A stretch of DNA of 64,000 nt from Roseibaca sp. Y0-43 (GCF_020667835.1 NZ_JAFMPR010000004.1:62001-126000); one strand, 5' to 3'; positions 18,271-27,515 are shown, counted from the stretch's first letter. The notes: a model not told the origin generated them from the letters alone. Translations and numbers: made by a program.

Positions 18271-18696
18271 ATGGACATCCGTCCTTTGACCGACGGCTAT
18301 GCCGTGTCGCCCCAGATTGCCGCGGAAGAGGCGGCCGAGATTGCGGCAGCCGGGTTCAAGACCGTGATCTGCAACCGCCCCGATGGCGAAGTGCCGCCCG
18401 AATTTCAGGCCGATGCCATTCGCGCGGCGGTCGAAGCGGCGGGGATGACCTTCGTGGTCAATCCCGTTGTGGGCGGGGCCATCACGCAAGACAACGTGAC
18501 CGAGCAGGGCCGCGCGATCGCAGAGCAGCCCGGCCCGATCCTGGCCTATTGCGCGTCTGGAAACCGGTCGTCCATTGTCTGGGCCATGTCGCAAGCGGCA
18601 GCCCGGCCGGTGGACGAGCTGATCGCAACACCCGCGCAATACGGCTACAACCTGGAGCCGTTCCGCCCCATGCTGGAGCAACTTAGCAAGGGCTGA
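18271..18696 (+). CDS. DUF442 / TIGR01244-family sulfurtransferase or phosphatase-like protein
   Basis: This 141-residue cytosolic protein has a protein-tyrosine-phosphatase-like loop CASGNRSS (the CxxGxRS pattern) near residue 92 and the N-terminal signature GYAVSPQIAAEEAAEIAAAGFKTVICNRPDGE. This domain is fused to the MBL domain in Blh of Xylella and Agrobacterium and is thought to handle persulfide sulfur. It starts behind AAGGAG, 16 nt after the second YeeE gene, and ends the operon before the terminator at 18732-18753. Confidence 0.88.
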   Translation: MDIRPLTDGYAVSPQIAAEEAAEIAAAGFKTVICNRPDGEVPPEFQADAIRAAVEAAGMTFVVNPVVGGAITQDNVTEQGRAIAEQPGPILAYCASGNRSSIVWAMSQAAARPVDELIATPAQYGYNLEPFRPMLEQLSKG

Positions 18697-18731
18697 CACC
18701 GGGCGTAAATCGGGACGGGTTCGAACAGAGG

Positions 18732-18753
18732 GGCCGCGCTATTTGGCGCGGCC
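18732..18753 (+). terminator. Terminator of the sulfur operon
   Basis: GGCCGCGC and GCGCGGCC form a perfect 8-bp stem with a 6-nt loop (TATTTG), followed by a short TTT. It lies between the convergent DUF442 and FliM-like genes, directly abutting the latter's stop codon. Confidence 0.65.
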
Positions 18754-18754
18754 T

Positions 18755-19801
18755 TTAGCGTTCGGGCAGGTCGTGGGCGGGGTCGTCATCCGCATGTGCG
18801 TAGGTCGCGGCGCGTTCTGGTATTGGCGCAGAGGTCGGGGCGGGCGCCGCTTTAGACAGGCGGAGCGTGGGCAAGGTTGCCGCGCCGGGCGGTTGATGCG
18901 GCGTCGGATCGGCAATCAGACGAACCGCGCGGAACCCGCGCGCCTGCCCAAGCCGCCCTGTCGCGATCTGGGCCGCACTGATCGTGGTCAGCCCAAGGGT
19001 TTCCAGCGCCGAATCCGGCACGCGCAACACATCGCCCACCGACAGGTCCAACGCCTCTTTCAAGGTCAGCTTGAAGCGGCACAGCACCGCGTTCAATGTG
19101 ACCGGGCTGTTCTCGACCGCGCCGGCCATGCGGGTCTGCCACTCTTCAGCCTCTGCCATCGGGGCAGGCGTGTCTTGCGTGGGGGCAGGGCGGGGCAGTG
19201 CCAAGGTCCATGTGCCGGAAACGCGGCCCTGTGCCAGGTCCAGATCAAGGCTAAACAGGTCATAGTCGACATCATCCATCACGACGCCGACGGGGCGTCG
19301 GTCATCCAGAAAAGAGCCGTAGACGAAGCCGCTGACCGCCTCTGCCTCTGGCAACTCGGCGCAGCGCTGCGAAATCTGGTGCAGGAACGAATCGATCATC
19401 GGGGCCAGAAGCGCCGCGTCGGTGCGCGTGGGCAAACGGGGCGGGGCGGAAGCCGCCGCGCCGGGCGTGACCTGCCCGGTAGTTTGTGCTTCGATCAGCG
19501 CGGCCAGCGTTGCCGGGCAGAGCCATGCCATGCCCATCGCGTCGCCCGGCCCTTCCAGAAGGGCGAGGAACATGCCCGGTTCGGTCAGGTCCACCAATTC
19601 GGCAAGGGAAACCCGGCGCCGGGCGACATGTGTCACCGCGCCGGTCAGCCCCGGATAGCCCGCGCACATCCGGCCAAAGGCTTGCGACAGCGCTGCCTGA
19701 AATGCAGCCCCCTGTTGCGCAGCCTTTGCCCGATTGCGTCGCGTCATCCGCAAAAGCGGATCGGTTCCATCCTCGCCCTGTTGCACCTTTGCCTGTTCCA
19801 T
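18755..19801 (-). CDS. FliM/FliN-family flagellar switch-like protein (orphan)
   Basis: This 348-residue protein ends in a SpoA/FliN-type domain (about 232-297: SPVTLNAVLCRFKLTLKEALDLSVGD split by VGDVLRVP). A FliM-like middle region with a conserved DVDYDLFSLDLDL segment precedes it. FliM and FliN form the C-ring that sets rotation direction. No other flagellar gene is near, so it is a stand-alone member. The last about 50 residues are proline/alanine-rich. The start at ATG 19801 is inferred. An in-frame extension upstream is basic and unlike the family. Confidence 0.75.
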   Translation of the reverse strand: MEQAKVQQGEDGTDPLLRMTRRNRAKAAQQGAAFQAALSQAFGRMCAGYPGLTGAVTHVARRRVSLAELVDLTEPGMFLALLEGPGDAMGMAWLCPATLAALIEAQTTGQVTPGAAASAPPRLPTRTDAALLAPMIDSFLHQISQRCAELPEAEAVSGFVYGSFLDDRRPVGVVMDDVDYDLFSLDLDLAQGRVSGTWTLALPRPAPTQDTPAPMAEAEEWQTRMAGAVENSPVTLNAVLCRFKLTLKEALDLSVGDVLRVPDSALETLGLTTISAAQIATGRLGQARGFRAVRLIADPTPHQPPGAATLPTLRLSKAAPAPTSAPIPERAATYAHADDDPAHDLPER

Positions 19802-19866
19802 ATTGCCAGAATCCACCCGTTCCGGGCCATCTTGGCAAAGATGGGTTAGCAAAGGGTGAACGCGGC

Positions 19867-20457
19867 TCAGCCTTGGCAGGCGGGCAGGGAGCGGGTGTAG
19901 GCGGCAATGTCGCGGCGCTTTGACCCATCGCGCAGCGGCGGCCAATCGGCGGCCACGCCGCCCCAATTGCCCGGATTGCCCGCAACGACGCCGTCACGCT
20001 CGACCGCTTGGGCGGCAATGCGCACGGCGCAGCGCAGGTTCGTCGCGCCGTCATACAGCCCCTTGGGGTGCGACAGGTCGCAGCCGTAAAACTCGGCAGA
20101 GGTCGGCCAGATTTGCAGCAGACCGCGATAGCGCCCGCCCGCGCCCGCCGCTTCGGGCCGCCATGTGCTTTCATAAAAGGCCAGACCAGAGAACAGCCCG
20201 ATCCAGAACGCCTTGCGCTCGCTCTCTGACGCATCGACATAGCCGGGGCAGAACCTGTCGATATCGGCGGGCACCGTTTCGATCAGGGCGCGGCCTTCGC
20301 CGCCAAGGGCGGTGTATTGCGCCGCCGTCCAGCGCGCGGCCTCTGGCCGGTGGTCCCAACGCGCGGCGATCTCGGGCGCGGCTTGGGTGGTCGCGGTGGT
20401 TGTGCAGCCAGCGGCAAGGGCAATCGCCACGAAGGCGGCAAGGGCAGGGAAACGCAT
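19867..20457 (-). CDS. SLT-domain lytic transglycosylase-like lipoprotein
   Basis: This 196-residue protein has a lipoprotein signal peptide with lipobox LAAGC (Cys18). Its lysozyme-like SLT domain has probable catalytic Glu96 in FYESTWRPEA and the family motif RGLLQIWP (111-118). Such enzymes cleave peptidoglycan glycan strands to 1,6-anhydro products. It is predicted to sit on the periplasmic face of the outer membrane. The ATG at 20457 is used because the lipoprotein signal begins there. It is small for a lytic transglycosylase, with little beyond the catalytic domain. Confidence 0.85.
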   Translation of the reverse strand: MRFPALAAFVAIALAAGCTTTATTQAAPEIAARWDHRPEAARWTAAQYTALGGEGRALIETVPADIDRFCPGYVDASESERKAFWIGLFSGLAFYESTWRPEAAGAGGRYRGLLQIWPTSAEFYGCDLSHPKGLYDGATNLRCAVRIAAQAVERDGVVAGNPGNWGGVAADWPPLRDGSKRRDIAAYTRSLPACQG

Positions 20458-20652
20458 TCTGGTGTCCGAAGGTAACGAGGCCGGACTTGCGGCCACGCGC
20501 GCCCTATGCGCCTGCGCCCGCCCCCTTGGCAAGCCTGCCAAAAATCGGGTGGCGGCATTCCGCCGACGCCCAAATGCCGCGAAAACCCGTTTCCCCTTGC
20601 CGCGCATTTGCACTAGAACGCAGCAAAGACAGACGATGCAAGAGTGTGGCCC

Positions 20653-22167
20653 ATGCTAGACCTGACCTACGACTCCCCCAAACCCAAGGTAATCTCGGGC
20701 GCGACCGGCGATTGGGAGCTGGTCATCGGGATGGAAATTCACGCCCAGGTGGCGAGCGAAGCGAAGCTGTTTTCCGGCGCATCCACCCGCTTCGGGGCAG
20801 AGCCGAATTCGAACGTGGCCTTCGTCGATGCCGCCATGCCCGGCATGTTGCCGGTGGTGAACGAATATTGCATCGAACAAGCGGTGCGCACCGGCTTGGG
20901 GCTGAAGGCGCAGATCAACCTTGTCAGCGCCTTCGACCGCAAGAACTATTTTTACCCCGACCTGCCGCAGGGCTACCAGATCAGCCAGCTGTATCATCCG
21001 CTGGTGGGCGAGGGCGAGGTGCTGGTCGATATGGCGCCGGGCGTGGCGCGGCTGGTGCGGATCGAGCGCATCCATGTCGAGCAGGATGCCGGCAAATCCA
21101 TCCATGACATGGACCCGAACATGTCCTTCGTGGACCTGAACCGCACGGGCGTGGCACTAATGGAAATCGTCAGCCGCCCCGACATTCGCGGGCCAGAAGA
21201 AGCCGCCGCCTATGTCGGCAAGCTGCGCCAGATCCTGCGCTATCTGGGCACCTGTGACGGCAATATGCAGAACGGCAACCTGCGGGCGGATGTGAACGTA
21301 TCGGTCTGTCGCCCCGGCCAGTATGAGAAGTACCAGGAAACGCAGGATTTCAGCCATCTGGGCACGCGCTGCGAGATCAAGAACATGAACTCCATGCGGT
21401 TCATTCAGGCGGCGATCGAGTATGAAGCGCGCCGCCAGATCGCGATTCTGGAAGATGGCGGCAAGGTCGATCAGGAAACGCGGCTCTATGATCCGGACAA
21501 GAACGAAACCCGGTCCATGCGCAGCAAGGAAGAGGCGCATGATTACCGCTATTTCCCCTGCCCCGACCTGCTGCCGCTTGAAATAGAGCAGGCTTGGGTC
21601 GATGACATTGCGGCCAAGCTGCCGGAACTGCCCGATGCCAAGAAGGCCCGCTTCATGGGCGATTTCGAGCTGACGGATTACGATGCCTCGGTTTTGACCG
21701 CCGATCTGGCCGATGCCGCTTATTTCGAGGCCGTGGTCGCCGGTGCGGGCGACGGCAAGCTGGCTGCGAACTGGGTGATTAACGAACTTTTCGGCCGTCT
21801 GAAAAAGGACGGGCGCGAGATCGGCGACAGCCCGGTTTCCGCCGAGCAACTGGCGGGGATCATCCGGCTTATCAAATCGGGCGATATTTCCGGCAAGATC
21901 GCCAAGGATTTGTTCGAAATTGTCTATACCGAAGGCGGCGACCCGGCGGCTATTGTTGAAGAACGCGGCATGAAGCAGGTCACGGATACCGGCGCGATCG
22001 AGAAAGCGGTGGACGAGATTATCGCCGCCAACCCAGCGCAGGTGGAGAAAGCCAAGGAAAATCCGAAGCTGATCGGATGGTTCGTGGGGCAGGTGATGAA
22101 AGCCACCGGCGGCAAGGCCAATCCAGCCGCGGTGAACGAGATCGTGGCCAAGAAATTGGCATCTTAG
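20653..22167 (+). CDS. gatB: Asp-tRNA(Asn)/Glu-tRNA(Gln) amidotransferase subunit B
   Basis: GatB is the kinase/transamidase-coupling subunit of GatCAB, which converts Glu-tRNA(Gln) and Asp-tRNA(Asn) to the correctly amidated species. The 504-residue protein shows [42 protein letters not shown] and a C-terminal YqeY-like tail ([13 protein letters not shown] onward). The ATG at 20653 gives the family N-terminus [15 protein letters not shown] three codons upstream is possible. gatA and gatC are not in the window. Confidence 0.97.
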   Translation: MLDLTYDSPKPKVISGATGDWELVIGMEIHAQVASEAKLFSGASTRFGAEPNSNVAFVDAAMPGMLPVVNEYCIEQAVRTGLGLKAQINLVSAFDRKNYFYPDLPQGYQISQLYHPLVGEGEVLVDMAPGVARLVRIERIHVEQDAGKSIHDMDPNMSFVDLNRTGVALMEIVSRPDIRGPEEAAAYVGKLRQILRYLGTCDGNMQNGNLRADVNVSVCRPGQYEKYQETQDFSHLGTRCEIKNMNSMRFIQAAIEYEARRQIAILEDGGKVDQETRLYDPDKNETRSMRSKEEAHDYRYFPCPDLLPLEIEQAWVDDIAAKLPELPDAKKARFMGDFELTDYDASVLTADLADAAYFEAVVAGAGDGKLAANWVINELFGRLKKDGREIGDSPVSAEQLAGIIRLIKSGDISGKIAKDLFEIVYTEGGDPAAIVEERGMKQVTDTGAIEKAVDEIIAANPAQVEKAKENPKLIGWFVGQVMKATGGKANPAAVNEIVAKKLAS

Positions 22168-22171
22168 TCTG

Positions 22172-22203
22172 CTAGCGTGAAGACATTTGGTGCTTCACGC
22201 TAG
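22172..22203. repeat. Perfect 11-bp inverted repeat upstream of the PagL-like gene
   Basis: CTAGCGTGAAG and CTTCACGCTAG are exact inverted copies separated by 10 nt. It starts 5 nt after the gatB stop and ends 38 nt before the next start codon. No T-tract follows on either strand, so it may be an operator or an mRNA hairpin rather than an intrinsic terminator. Confidence 0.6.
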
Positions 22204-22241
22204 GCAAAATGAAACCGAAGCAGTTGTTTGGAGGGAAAACA

Positions 22242-22718
22242 ATGCGTCGTTTGTTGGTAGCTGTTGTTTTCTTGTTGAGTGCTTTTAGCAGCAGTGTTGT
22301 TGCCGACGAAGCACGCGTTGTCATGGGTCTTGGGAACCAGATGGGACCGGGCAGCCCGGAGCTTTCAGCCCGTTACATCGCCGCAGAACCTGTTTTTGGC
22401 CATCTGCACCCGACGGTCGGTATGTCCGTTGCGGGAAATGGGTCTGCTTTTGTCGGTCTTGGGGCAGCAATTACCTTTGGCAAACACAGCGAAGGTATTT
22501 TTGCGAGGTTCACGTCCATGGTTGGTGCCCACCGTCAGGGAAATGGCCGCAACCTTGGGGGCCCGCTTCAATTCCGAAACGCTCTGGACATCGGGTATCG
22601 TTGGGCTTCGGGCGTAGAGGCAGGCTTGGGCGCGGATCACCGTTCCAACGCTGGCCTAGACAGACCGAATCCGGGTTTGAACACGATCTACCTTTTTGCG
22701 TCTATCCCGCTGGACTGA
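22242..22718 (+). CDS. PagL-like acyloxyacyl hydrolase family outer membrane protein
   Basis: This 158-residue protein begins with a signal peptide (MRRLLVAVVFLLSAFSSSVVA) and looks like a small beta-barrel. Its C-terminal HRSNAGLDRPNPGLN (from His133) matches the active-site region of PagL lipid A 3-O-deacylases, where His and Ser of HxSN are catalytic. PagL has Glu fourteen residues after the His. Here that place is Asn147. The protein ends in LFASIPLD, a typical terminal strand. A strong GGAGGG supports the start. Base composition is visibly AT-richer than the flanking gatB and pheS. Confidence 0.65.
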   Translation: MRRLLVAVVFLLSAFSSSVVADEARVVMGLGNQMGPGSPELSARYIAAEPVFGHLHPTVGMSVAGNGSAFVGLGAAITFGKHSEGIFARFTSMVGAHRQGNGRNLGGPLQFRNALDIGYRWASGVEAGLGADHRSNAGLDRPNPGLNTIYLFASIPLD

Positions 22719-22751
22719 CCGAAGCCTCTTGCACGAAACAAGGAAACGAGC

Positions 22752-23150
22752 ATGGAACGTTACGAGTATCTGGCTGTCCCGGCACCCGGCAAAGGGATGA
22801 AGGTCAAAGGGTTGAAAACGGCCTCTGATCGCTATGCGCATCAGTTGACACTTCTCTTGAACGATCTGGCAGCCGAGGGTTGGGAATACTGGCGCGCCGA
22901 CACTCTTGCCAGCGAAGAGCGCAAGGGGCTGACCGGAACCACGCGTGTGAGCCATGAACTGCTGATTTTCCGTCGCCTGAACGCCGACGCCCTTGCCGCG
23001 CAGATGCCGCAAGAGAGCTATGACGACAGTCAGGATGCGCCAGAGCAGGCCTATGCCACCACTGGCGAGCGGACAGAGCCGCAGCTTGGCAGTTCCGAGC
23101 GTTACTATGAGGATACCGGCCCGCGGCTGAGCGCCCCCAGCCGGGACTGA
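22752..23150 (+). CDS. DUF4177-domain protein
   Basis: This 132-residue protein starts MERYEYLAVPAPGKG and has the DUF4177 pattern in its first about 75 residues (ASDRYAHQLTLLLNDLAAEGWEYW, then LLIFRR). The remaining about 55 residues are acidic, Gln/Ser-rich and probably disordered. DUF4177 has no assigned biochemical role. A clear AGGAA precedes the start. It is 33 nt after the PagL-like gene and convergent with pheS. Confidence 0.8.
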   Translation: MERYEYLAVPAPGKGMKVKGLKTASDRYAHQLTLLLNDLAAEGWEYWRADTLASEERKGLTGTTRVSHELLIFRRLNADALAAQMPQESYDDSQDAPEQAYATTGERTEPQLGSSERYYEDTGPRLSAPSRD

Positions 23151-23156
23151 CGCGCC

Positions 23157-24239
23157 TTAGCGCGACAGGCCCGCGGGCAGCGACGGCTGGTCGAGGGCTG
23201 CAAAGCCGTAATGGCGCAGCCAGCGCAGGTCGGATTCGAAGAAGGCGCGCAGATCCGGGATGCCGTATTTCAGCATCGCGATGCGGTCGATCCCCATGCC
23301 GAAGGCAAAGCCTTGCCATTGGTCAGGGTCGATCCCGCCCGCGCGCAGCACGTTCGGGTGCACCATGCCAGAGCCGAGGATTTCCAGCCAGTCTTTGCCC
23401 TCGCCCAGTTTCAACTGCCCATTGTCCCAAGAGCAACGGATGTCCACCTCTGCCGACGGCTCGGTAAAGGGGAAGTGGCTGGCGCGGAAGCGCAGCTCGA
23501 CCTCGTCCAGCTCGAAAAAGGCGCGGCAGAATTCCTCCAGCACCCATTTCAGCTGTGCCATGTTGATGTCGCGGTCGATCGCAAGCCCTTCGACCTGATG
23601 GAACATGGGCGTGTGGGTCTGGTCCATGTCCATGCGGTAGACACGGCCCGGCGCGATCACGCGGATGGGCGCGCCCTGCGCCTGCATGGCGCGGATCTGC
23701 ACCGGGCTGGTATGGGTGCGCAGCACATGCGGCGGGCGGTCGTCGCCTGCATCGCGGTGCATGAAGAAAGTGTCATGTTCCTGTCGCGCCGGGTGTTCGG
23801 GCGCGATATTGAGCGCGTCGAAATTGTACCAGTCGGATTCGACTTGCGGGCCCTCGGCGACGGCAAAACCCATATCGGCGAAAATAGCGGTCAGCTCGTC
23901 CATCACCTGGCTGATCGGGTGGATCGTGCCCATCGGGCGCGGGCGGCCCGGCAGGGTGACGTCCAGCCATTCGGTTTTCAGCCGCGCATCCAGCGCCGCA
24001 TCGTCCAGCGCGACCTTGCGCGCTTTCAGCGCCGCGTCGATCTCTGATTTCAGGCTGTTCAGCACCGGGCCGGCGGCTTGGCGCTCCTCGGGGCTCATCT
24101 GGCCCAATTCGCGCATTTTCAGCGCGATCTCGCCCTTCTTGCCCAAGGCGGCCAAGCGCACGGCTTCCAGCGCGCCGGCATCGGCGGCCGTGCCGATCTG
24201 TTCGAGGTATTTCGCGCGAAGCTCTGAAATTCCGTCCAT
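23157..24239 (-). CDS. pheS: Phenylalanine--tRNA ligase alpha subunit
   Basis: This 360-residue class II synthetase alpha chain charges tRNA(Phe) as part of an alpha2-beta2 enzyme. The N-terminal coiled coil ([11 protein letters not shown] to about residue 90) is followed by [19 protein letters not shown]. Class II motif 2 is seen in [17 protein letters not shown] and motif 3 in [18 protein letters not shown]. The ATG at 24239 gives [11 protein letters not shown]. Longer in-frame extensions are not family-like. pheT is not adjacent in the window. Confidence 0.97.
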   Translation of the reverse strand: MDGISELRAKYLEQIGTAADAGALEAVRLAALGKKGEIALKMRELGQMSPEERQAAGPVLNSLKSEIDAALKARKVALDDAALDARLKTEWLDVTLPGRPRPMGTIHPISQVMDELTAIFADMGFAVAEGPQVESDWYNFDALNIAPEHPARQEHDTFFMHRDAGDDRPPHVLRTHTSPVQIRAMQAQGAPIRVIAPGRVYRMDMDQTHTPMFHQVEGLAIDRDINMAQLKWVLEEFCRAFFELDEVELRFRASHFPFTEPSAEVDIRCSWDNGQLKLGEGKDWLEILGSGMVHPNVLRAGGIDPDQWQGFAFGMGIDRIAMLKYGIPDLRAFFESDLRWLRHYGFAALDQPSLPAGLSR

Positions 24240-24353
24240 GGTCCGCCCTTGGCTAAACTGTATCGCGCCCGTGGCATAGGCAATGCCGCCACCGGATGCA
24301 AGCATACGCTGGACCGCGCCGACGCTTGGGCGGTGTGAATCGCATCGCGGCAG

Positions 24354-25814
24354 CTAGTCGGGCGCAAGGGGGGTGTTTGTGACGGTGCAATTGCGCCCGC
24401 TCTCCTTGGCCTTGTAAAGCGCGCGATCGGCGCTTTTCATCAGCGGATCGAGCGCGCGGGCATCTTGCGGGTAGCTGGCGATGCCGCAGGAAACCGTCAC
24501 CGTCGGAAGCGTCACGCCGCCCGCGTCCAGCTGTAGCCCCGCCACCTGTTGGCGCAGGGTTTCGGCAATGTCGCGGGCGCGCGCGGTGCCAAGGCCGGGG
24601 CAGAGAAGCGTGAATTCCTCGCCACCCATGCGGCACGGGTAGATGTTCTGCTCGGTCAAGGGGGTCATCAGCTTGGCCACCTCGCGCAGCACAAGGTCGC
24701 CCGCATCATGGCCGAACTGGTCATTGAACCGTTTGAAATGGTCCACATCCAACGCGATCAGCGACAGGTCTGCATCGTCGCGTTCGGCATTCGCCAAATC
24801 GCGGGTTGCCTGTTCGCCGAACCAGCGGCGGTTCCAAAGCCCGGTCAGCGCGTCGCGCAAGGAACGTTCCTGCAATTCGTGGCGCAGGCGCACATTGGCC
24901 ACGGCAAGGCTGATCTGCTCGGCGCAGATCAGCGAGATGTCCCAGCGATTGCCCAACACCTCTGCCCGCATGTGGCGCATCAGCCCGTCCTCTTCGAACC
25001 CGTCGAAGATGATGTGCATCAGTCCGATGGTTTCGCCATGCGCAATGATCGGCAGGCAGAAATAGGGTGTGTCCGCCTTGTGGACATGGTCGCACGGAAA
25101 CTGGATCGGTTTCAGCCCATAGGCATAGGCGCGGCCACGCCGCAGCGCCCAGCAATCATCGGGCAGGATATGGTCGGGGAAATCGGGAATGGTGCCCCAG
25201 CTTGCGACAAGGTCCAGCGTCATGCGTTGCGCGCCGTAAATATAAAGCGCGCCATCCGCTTCCGGGATAAGTGTGTGCATCGCGCGGCGCACGACCATCA
25301 ACAGCTCGTCAAAGGATTTCGCGGAATAGAGCCACTCGCTGGTCAGCGCCAGAAGCTGGCGTTCGGACTGGCGCAGCGCTTCAGCCTGGCGCATTTCCTC
25401 ATTCTGCTCTTCCAGCGCCTTGCGTTCGGAAATGTCGCGCATGGTCGAGATGAAATGCGTATGCAGCCCGCCCGCGTCGTAGACCGGCGTAATCTTCAGA
25501 TCGACCCAAAAGGGCGTGCCGTCGCGGCGGTAATTCAGAATATCCAGCCGCAATTCGCGCCGCTGGGCGCAGGCCTGGTTTATCATGCGCGCGGCCACCG
25601 GGTCAGTGTCTGGGCCTTGCAACACGGATCCCGGTTCGCGGCCAAGAATATCGTCCAGCGCGAAGCCGGTTTCGATGCTGAAGGCGGCGTTTACCCAAAG
25701 CGCCTTGCGATCCGGGCCGCTGATGACAACTGCGTCGGACGAATGGCGCGCGACCAGCGCCGCGAAGAAATTTTCATTTTGCTCATCCGGACCAGAGCAA
25801 TCTTTTGCGCACAT
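24354..25814 (-). CDS. Diguanylate cyclase with PAS and GAF domains
   Basis: This 486-residue cytosolic protein has an N-terminal PAS domain of the LOV-like type (GREPGSVLQGPDTD at 58-71, NYRRDGTPFW at 94-103), then a GAF region (about 145-310). A C-terminal GGDEF domain has GGEEF as the active-site loop, so it should make c-di-GMP. The photoactive Cys of LOV domains is absent (Pro61/Gly62 region), so flavin photochemistry is unlikely. There is no RxxD five residues before GGEEF, so the usual product-inhibition site is missing. The ATG at 25814 has GAGGT upstream. Confidence 0.9.
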   Translation of the reverse strand: MCAKDCSGPDEQNENFFAALVARHSSDAVVISGPDRKALWVNAAFSIETGFALDDILGREPGSVLQGPDTDPVAARMINQACAQRRELRLDILNYRRDGTPFWVDLKITPVYDAGGLHTHFISTMRDISERKALEEQNEEMRQAEALRQSERQLLALTSEWLYSAKSFDELLMVVRRAMHTLIPEADGALYIYGAQRMTLDLVASWGTIPDFPDHILPDDCWALRRGRAYAYGLKPIQFPCDHVHKADTPYFCLPIIAHGETIGLMHIIFDGFEEDGLMRHMRAEVLGNRWDISLICAEQISLAVANVRLRHELQERSLRDALTGLWNRRWFGEQATRDLANAERDDADLSLIALDVDHFKRFNDQFGHDAGDLVLREVAKLMTPLTEQNIYPCRMGGEEFTLLCPGLGTARARDIAETLRQQVAGLQLDAGGVTLPTVTVSCGIASYPQDARALDPLMKSADRALYKAKESGRNCTVTNTPLAPD

Positions 25815-25977
25815 TGCCAACCTCTACCTGCACCCGGGCAGCATGGCGCAGGCGGGTTAAGAAATCGTGACGCAGGCCCGCCGGTCACAGACCGTGACAT
25901 CAGCGCTTTGCCGCGTTAGCCTGCGCGCAAACGGGGCTGTCCCCGTGCTCGCTGAAATCCCGATTCAAGGAGAGACC

Positions 25978-27456
25978 ATGCGCGATTCCGTGACCGATCT
26001 GAAATCCCTGCTGAACGACCCCGGCTTGCTGCAAACCCAAGCCTATCTGGCGGGCGATTGGGCAGACGCAGATGACGGCGCGACCTTCGAGGTGACGAAC
26101 CCCGCGCGCGGCGACGTGATTGCGACGGTGGCCGACCTGTCGCGCACAGAGGTGGCCCGCGCCATAAACGCAGCCGAATCCGCCCGTCACGCCTGGGCTG
26201 CGCGCACCGCCAAGGACCGCGCCGGCATCTTGCGCCGGATGTATGAGCTGATGATGGAGAATGCCGATGATCTGGCAATCATCCTGACCGCCGAAATGGG
26301 CAAGCCCTTGGCAGAGGCGCGGGGCGAAATCGCCTATGGCGCCAGCTATTTCGAATGGTTCGCCGAGGAAGCCAAGCGCATCTATGGCGAAATCCTGCCC
26401 GGCCACCAGCCCGACAAGCGCCTGTCGGTGCTGAAACAGCCTATCGGTGTGGCTGCGGCGATTACGCCGTGGAACTTCCCGAATGCCATGATCGCGCGCA
26501 AGATCGCGCCCGCGCTGGCCGCCGGATGCAGCTTTGTCGGGCGTCCGGCGTCGGAAACGCCGCTCTCGGCGCTGGCGATTGGTGTGATCGCGGACCGGGC
26601 GGGGCTGCCGAAAGGGTTGATGTCCATCCTGCCCTCGTCGCGCGCGTCCGACATTGGCAAGGAATTCTGCGAGAATCCCAAGGTGCGCAAGCTCAGCTTC
26701 ACCGGCTCGACCGAGGTGGGGCGCATCCTGATGCGGCAGGCGGCCGATCAGGTCATGAAATGCTCTATGGAGCTGGGCGGCAATGCGCCTTTCATCGTGT
26801 TCGATGACGCCGATCTGGATGCCGCCGTGGAAGGTGCAATTGCCTGCAAGTATCGCAATAACGGGCAGACCTGCGTCTGTGCGAACCGCATCTATGTGCA
26901 GGACGGTGTCTATGACGCCTTCGCCGAGAAGCTGGCCAAGGCTGCGTCGGAATTGCGCGTGGGCGATGGGCTGGAGGATGGCATCCAGCTTGGCCCGCTG
27001 ATCCACGACGAAGCGTTGACCAAGGTCGAATCCCATGTCGAGGATGTGCTGGCGCATGGCGGTTCCGTTCTGACCGGCGGCGCGCGGCACAATATGGGCA
27101 GCAACTACTACCAGCCCACGGTTCTGACCGGCGTCACCCAGCAGATGAAGGTGGCCAAGGAAGAAACCTTTGGCCCGGTCGCCCCCCTGTTCCGCTTCAA
27201 GACAGAGGAAGAGGCAATCGCCATGGCCAATGACACGATCTTCGGCTTGGCCAGCTATTTCTACAGCCGCGACATTGGCCGCATCACCCGCGTGCAAGAG
27301 GCGCTGGAATACGGGATTGTCGGGGTCAATACCGGCATCATCTCGACCGAGATGGCACCCTTTGGCGGGGTCAAGCAGTCGGGTATCGGGCGCGAGGGCT
27401 CGCGCCACGGGATCGAGGATTACCTGGAAATGAAATATGTCTGCCTGAGCGTCTGA
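25978..27456 (+). CDS. gabD: NAD(P)-dependent succinate-semialdehyde dehydrogenase
   Basis: This 492-residue aldehyde dehydrogenase converts succinate semialdehyde to succinate in the GABA pathway. It has the oxyanion Asn in AAITPWNFPNAM, the general base Glu in MELGGNAPFIVF, and the nucleophile Cys in NNGQTCVCANR. The FGGVKQSGIGREGSRHGIEDY ending is typical of GabD. The ATG at 25978 follows GGAGAG. One oddity is VGRPASETPLSAL, where the cofactor-binding Lys of most family members (KPASQTP) is Arg. Confidence 0.92.
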   Translation: MRDSVTDLKSLLNDPGLLQTQAYLAGDWADADDGATFEVTNPARGDVIATVADLSRTEVARAINAAESARHAWAARTAKDRAGILRRMYELMMENADDLAIILTAEMGKPLAEARGEIAYGASYFEWFAEEAKRIYGEILPGHQPDKRLSVLKQPIGVAAAITPWNFPNAMIARKIAPALAAGCSFVGRPASETPLSALAIGVIADRAGLPKGLMSILPSSRASDIGKEFCENPKVRKLSFTGSTEVGRILMRQAADQVMKCSMELGGNAPFIVFDDADLDAAVEGAIACKYRNNGQTCVCANRIYVQDGVYDAFAEKLAKAASELRVGDGLEDGIQLGPLIHDEALTKVESHVEDVLAHGGSVLTGGARHNMGSNYYQPTVLTGVTQQMKVAKEETFGPVAPLFRFKTEEEAIAMANDTIFGLASYFYSRDIGRITRVQEALEYGIVGVNTGIISTEMAPFGGVKQSGIGREGSRHGIEDYLEMKYVCLSV

Positions 27457-27515
27457 CGCCGCGGGGCCGACAGATGCCCCGCGTTGTCCTCAAGCCTGAC
27501 AGGTCATAGCCCATG

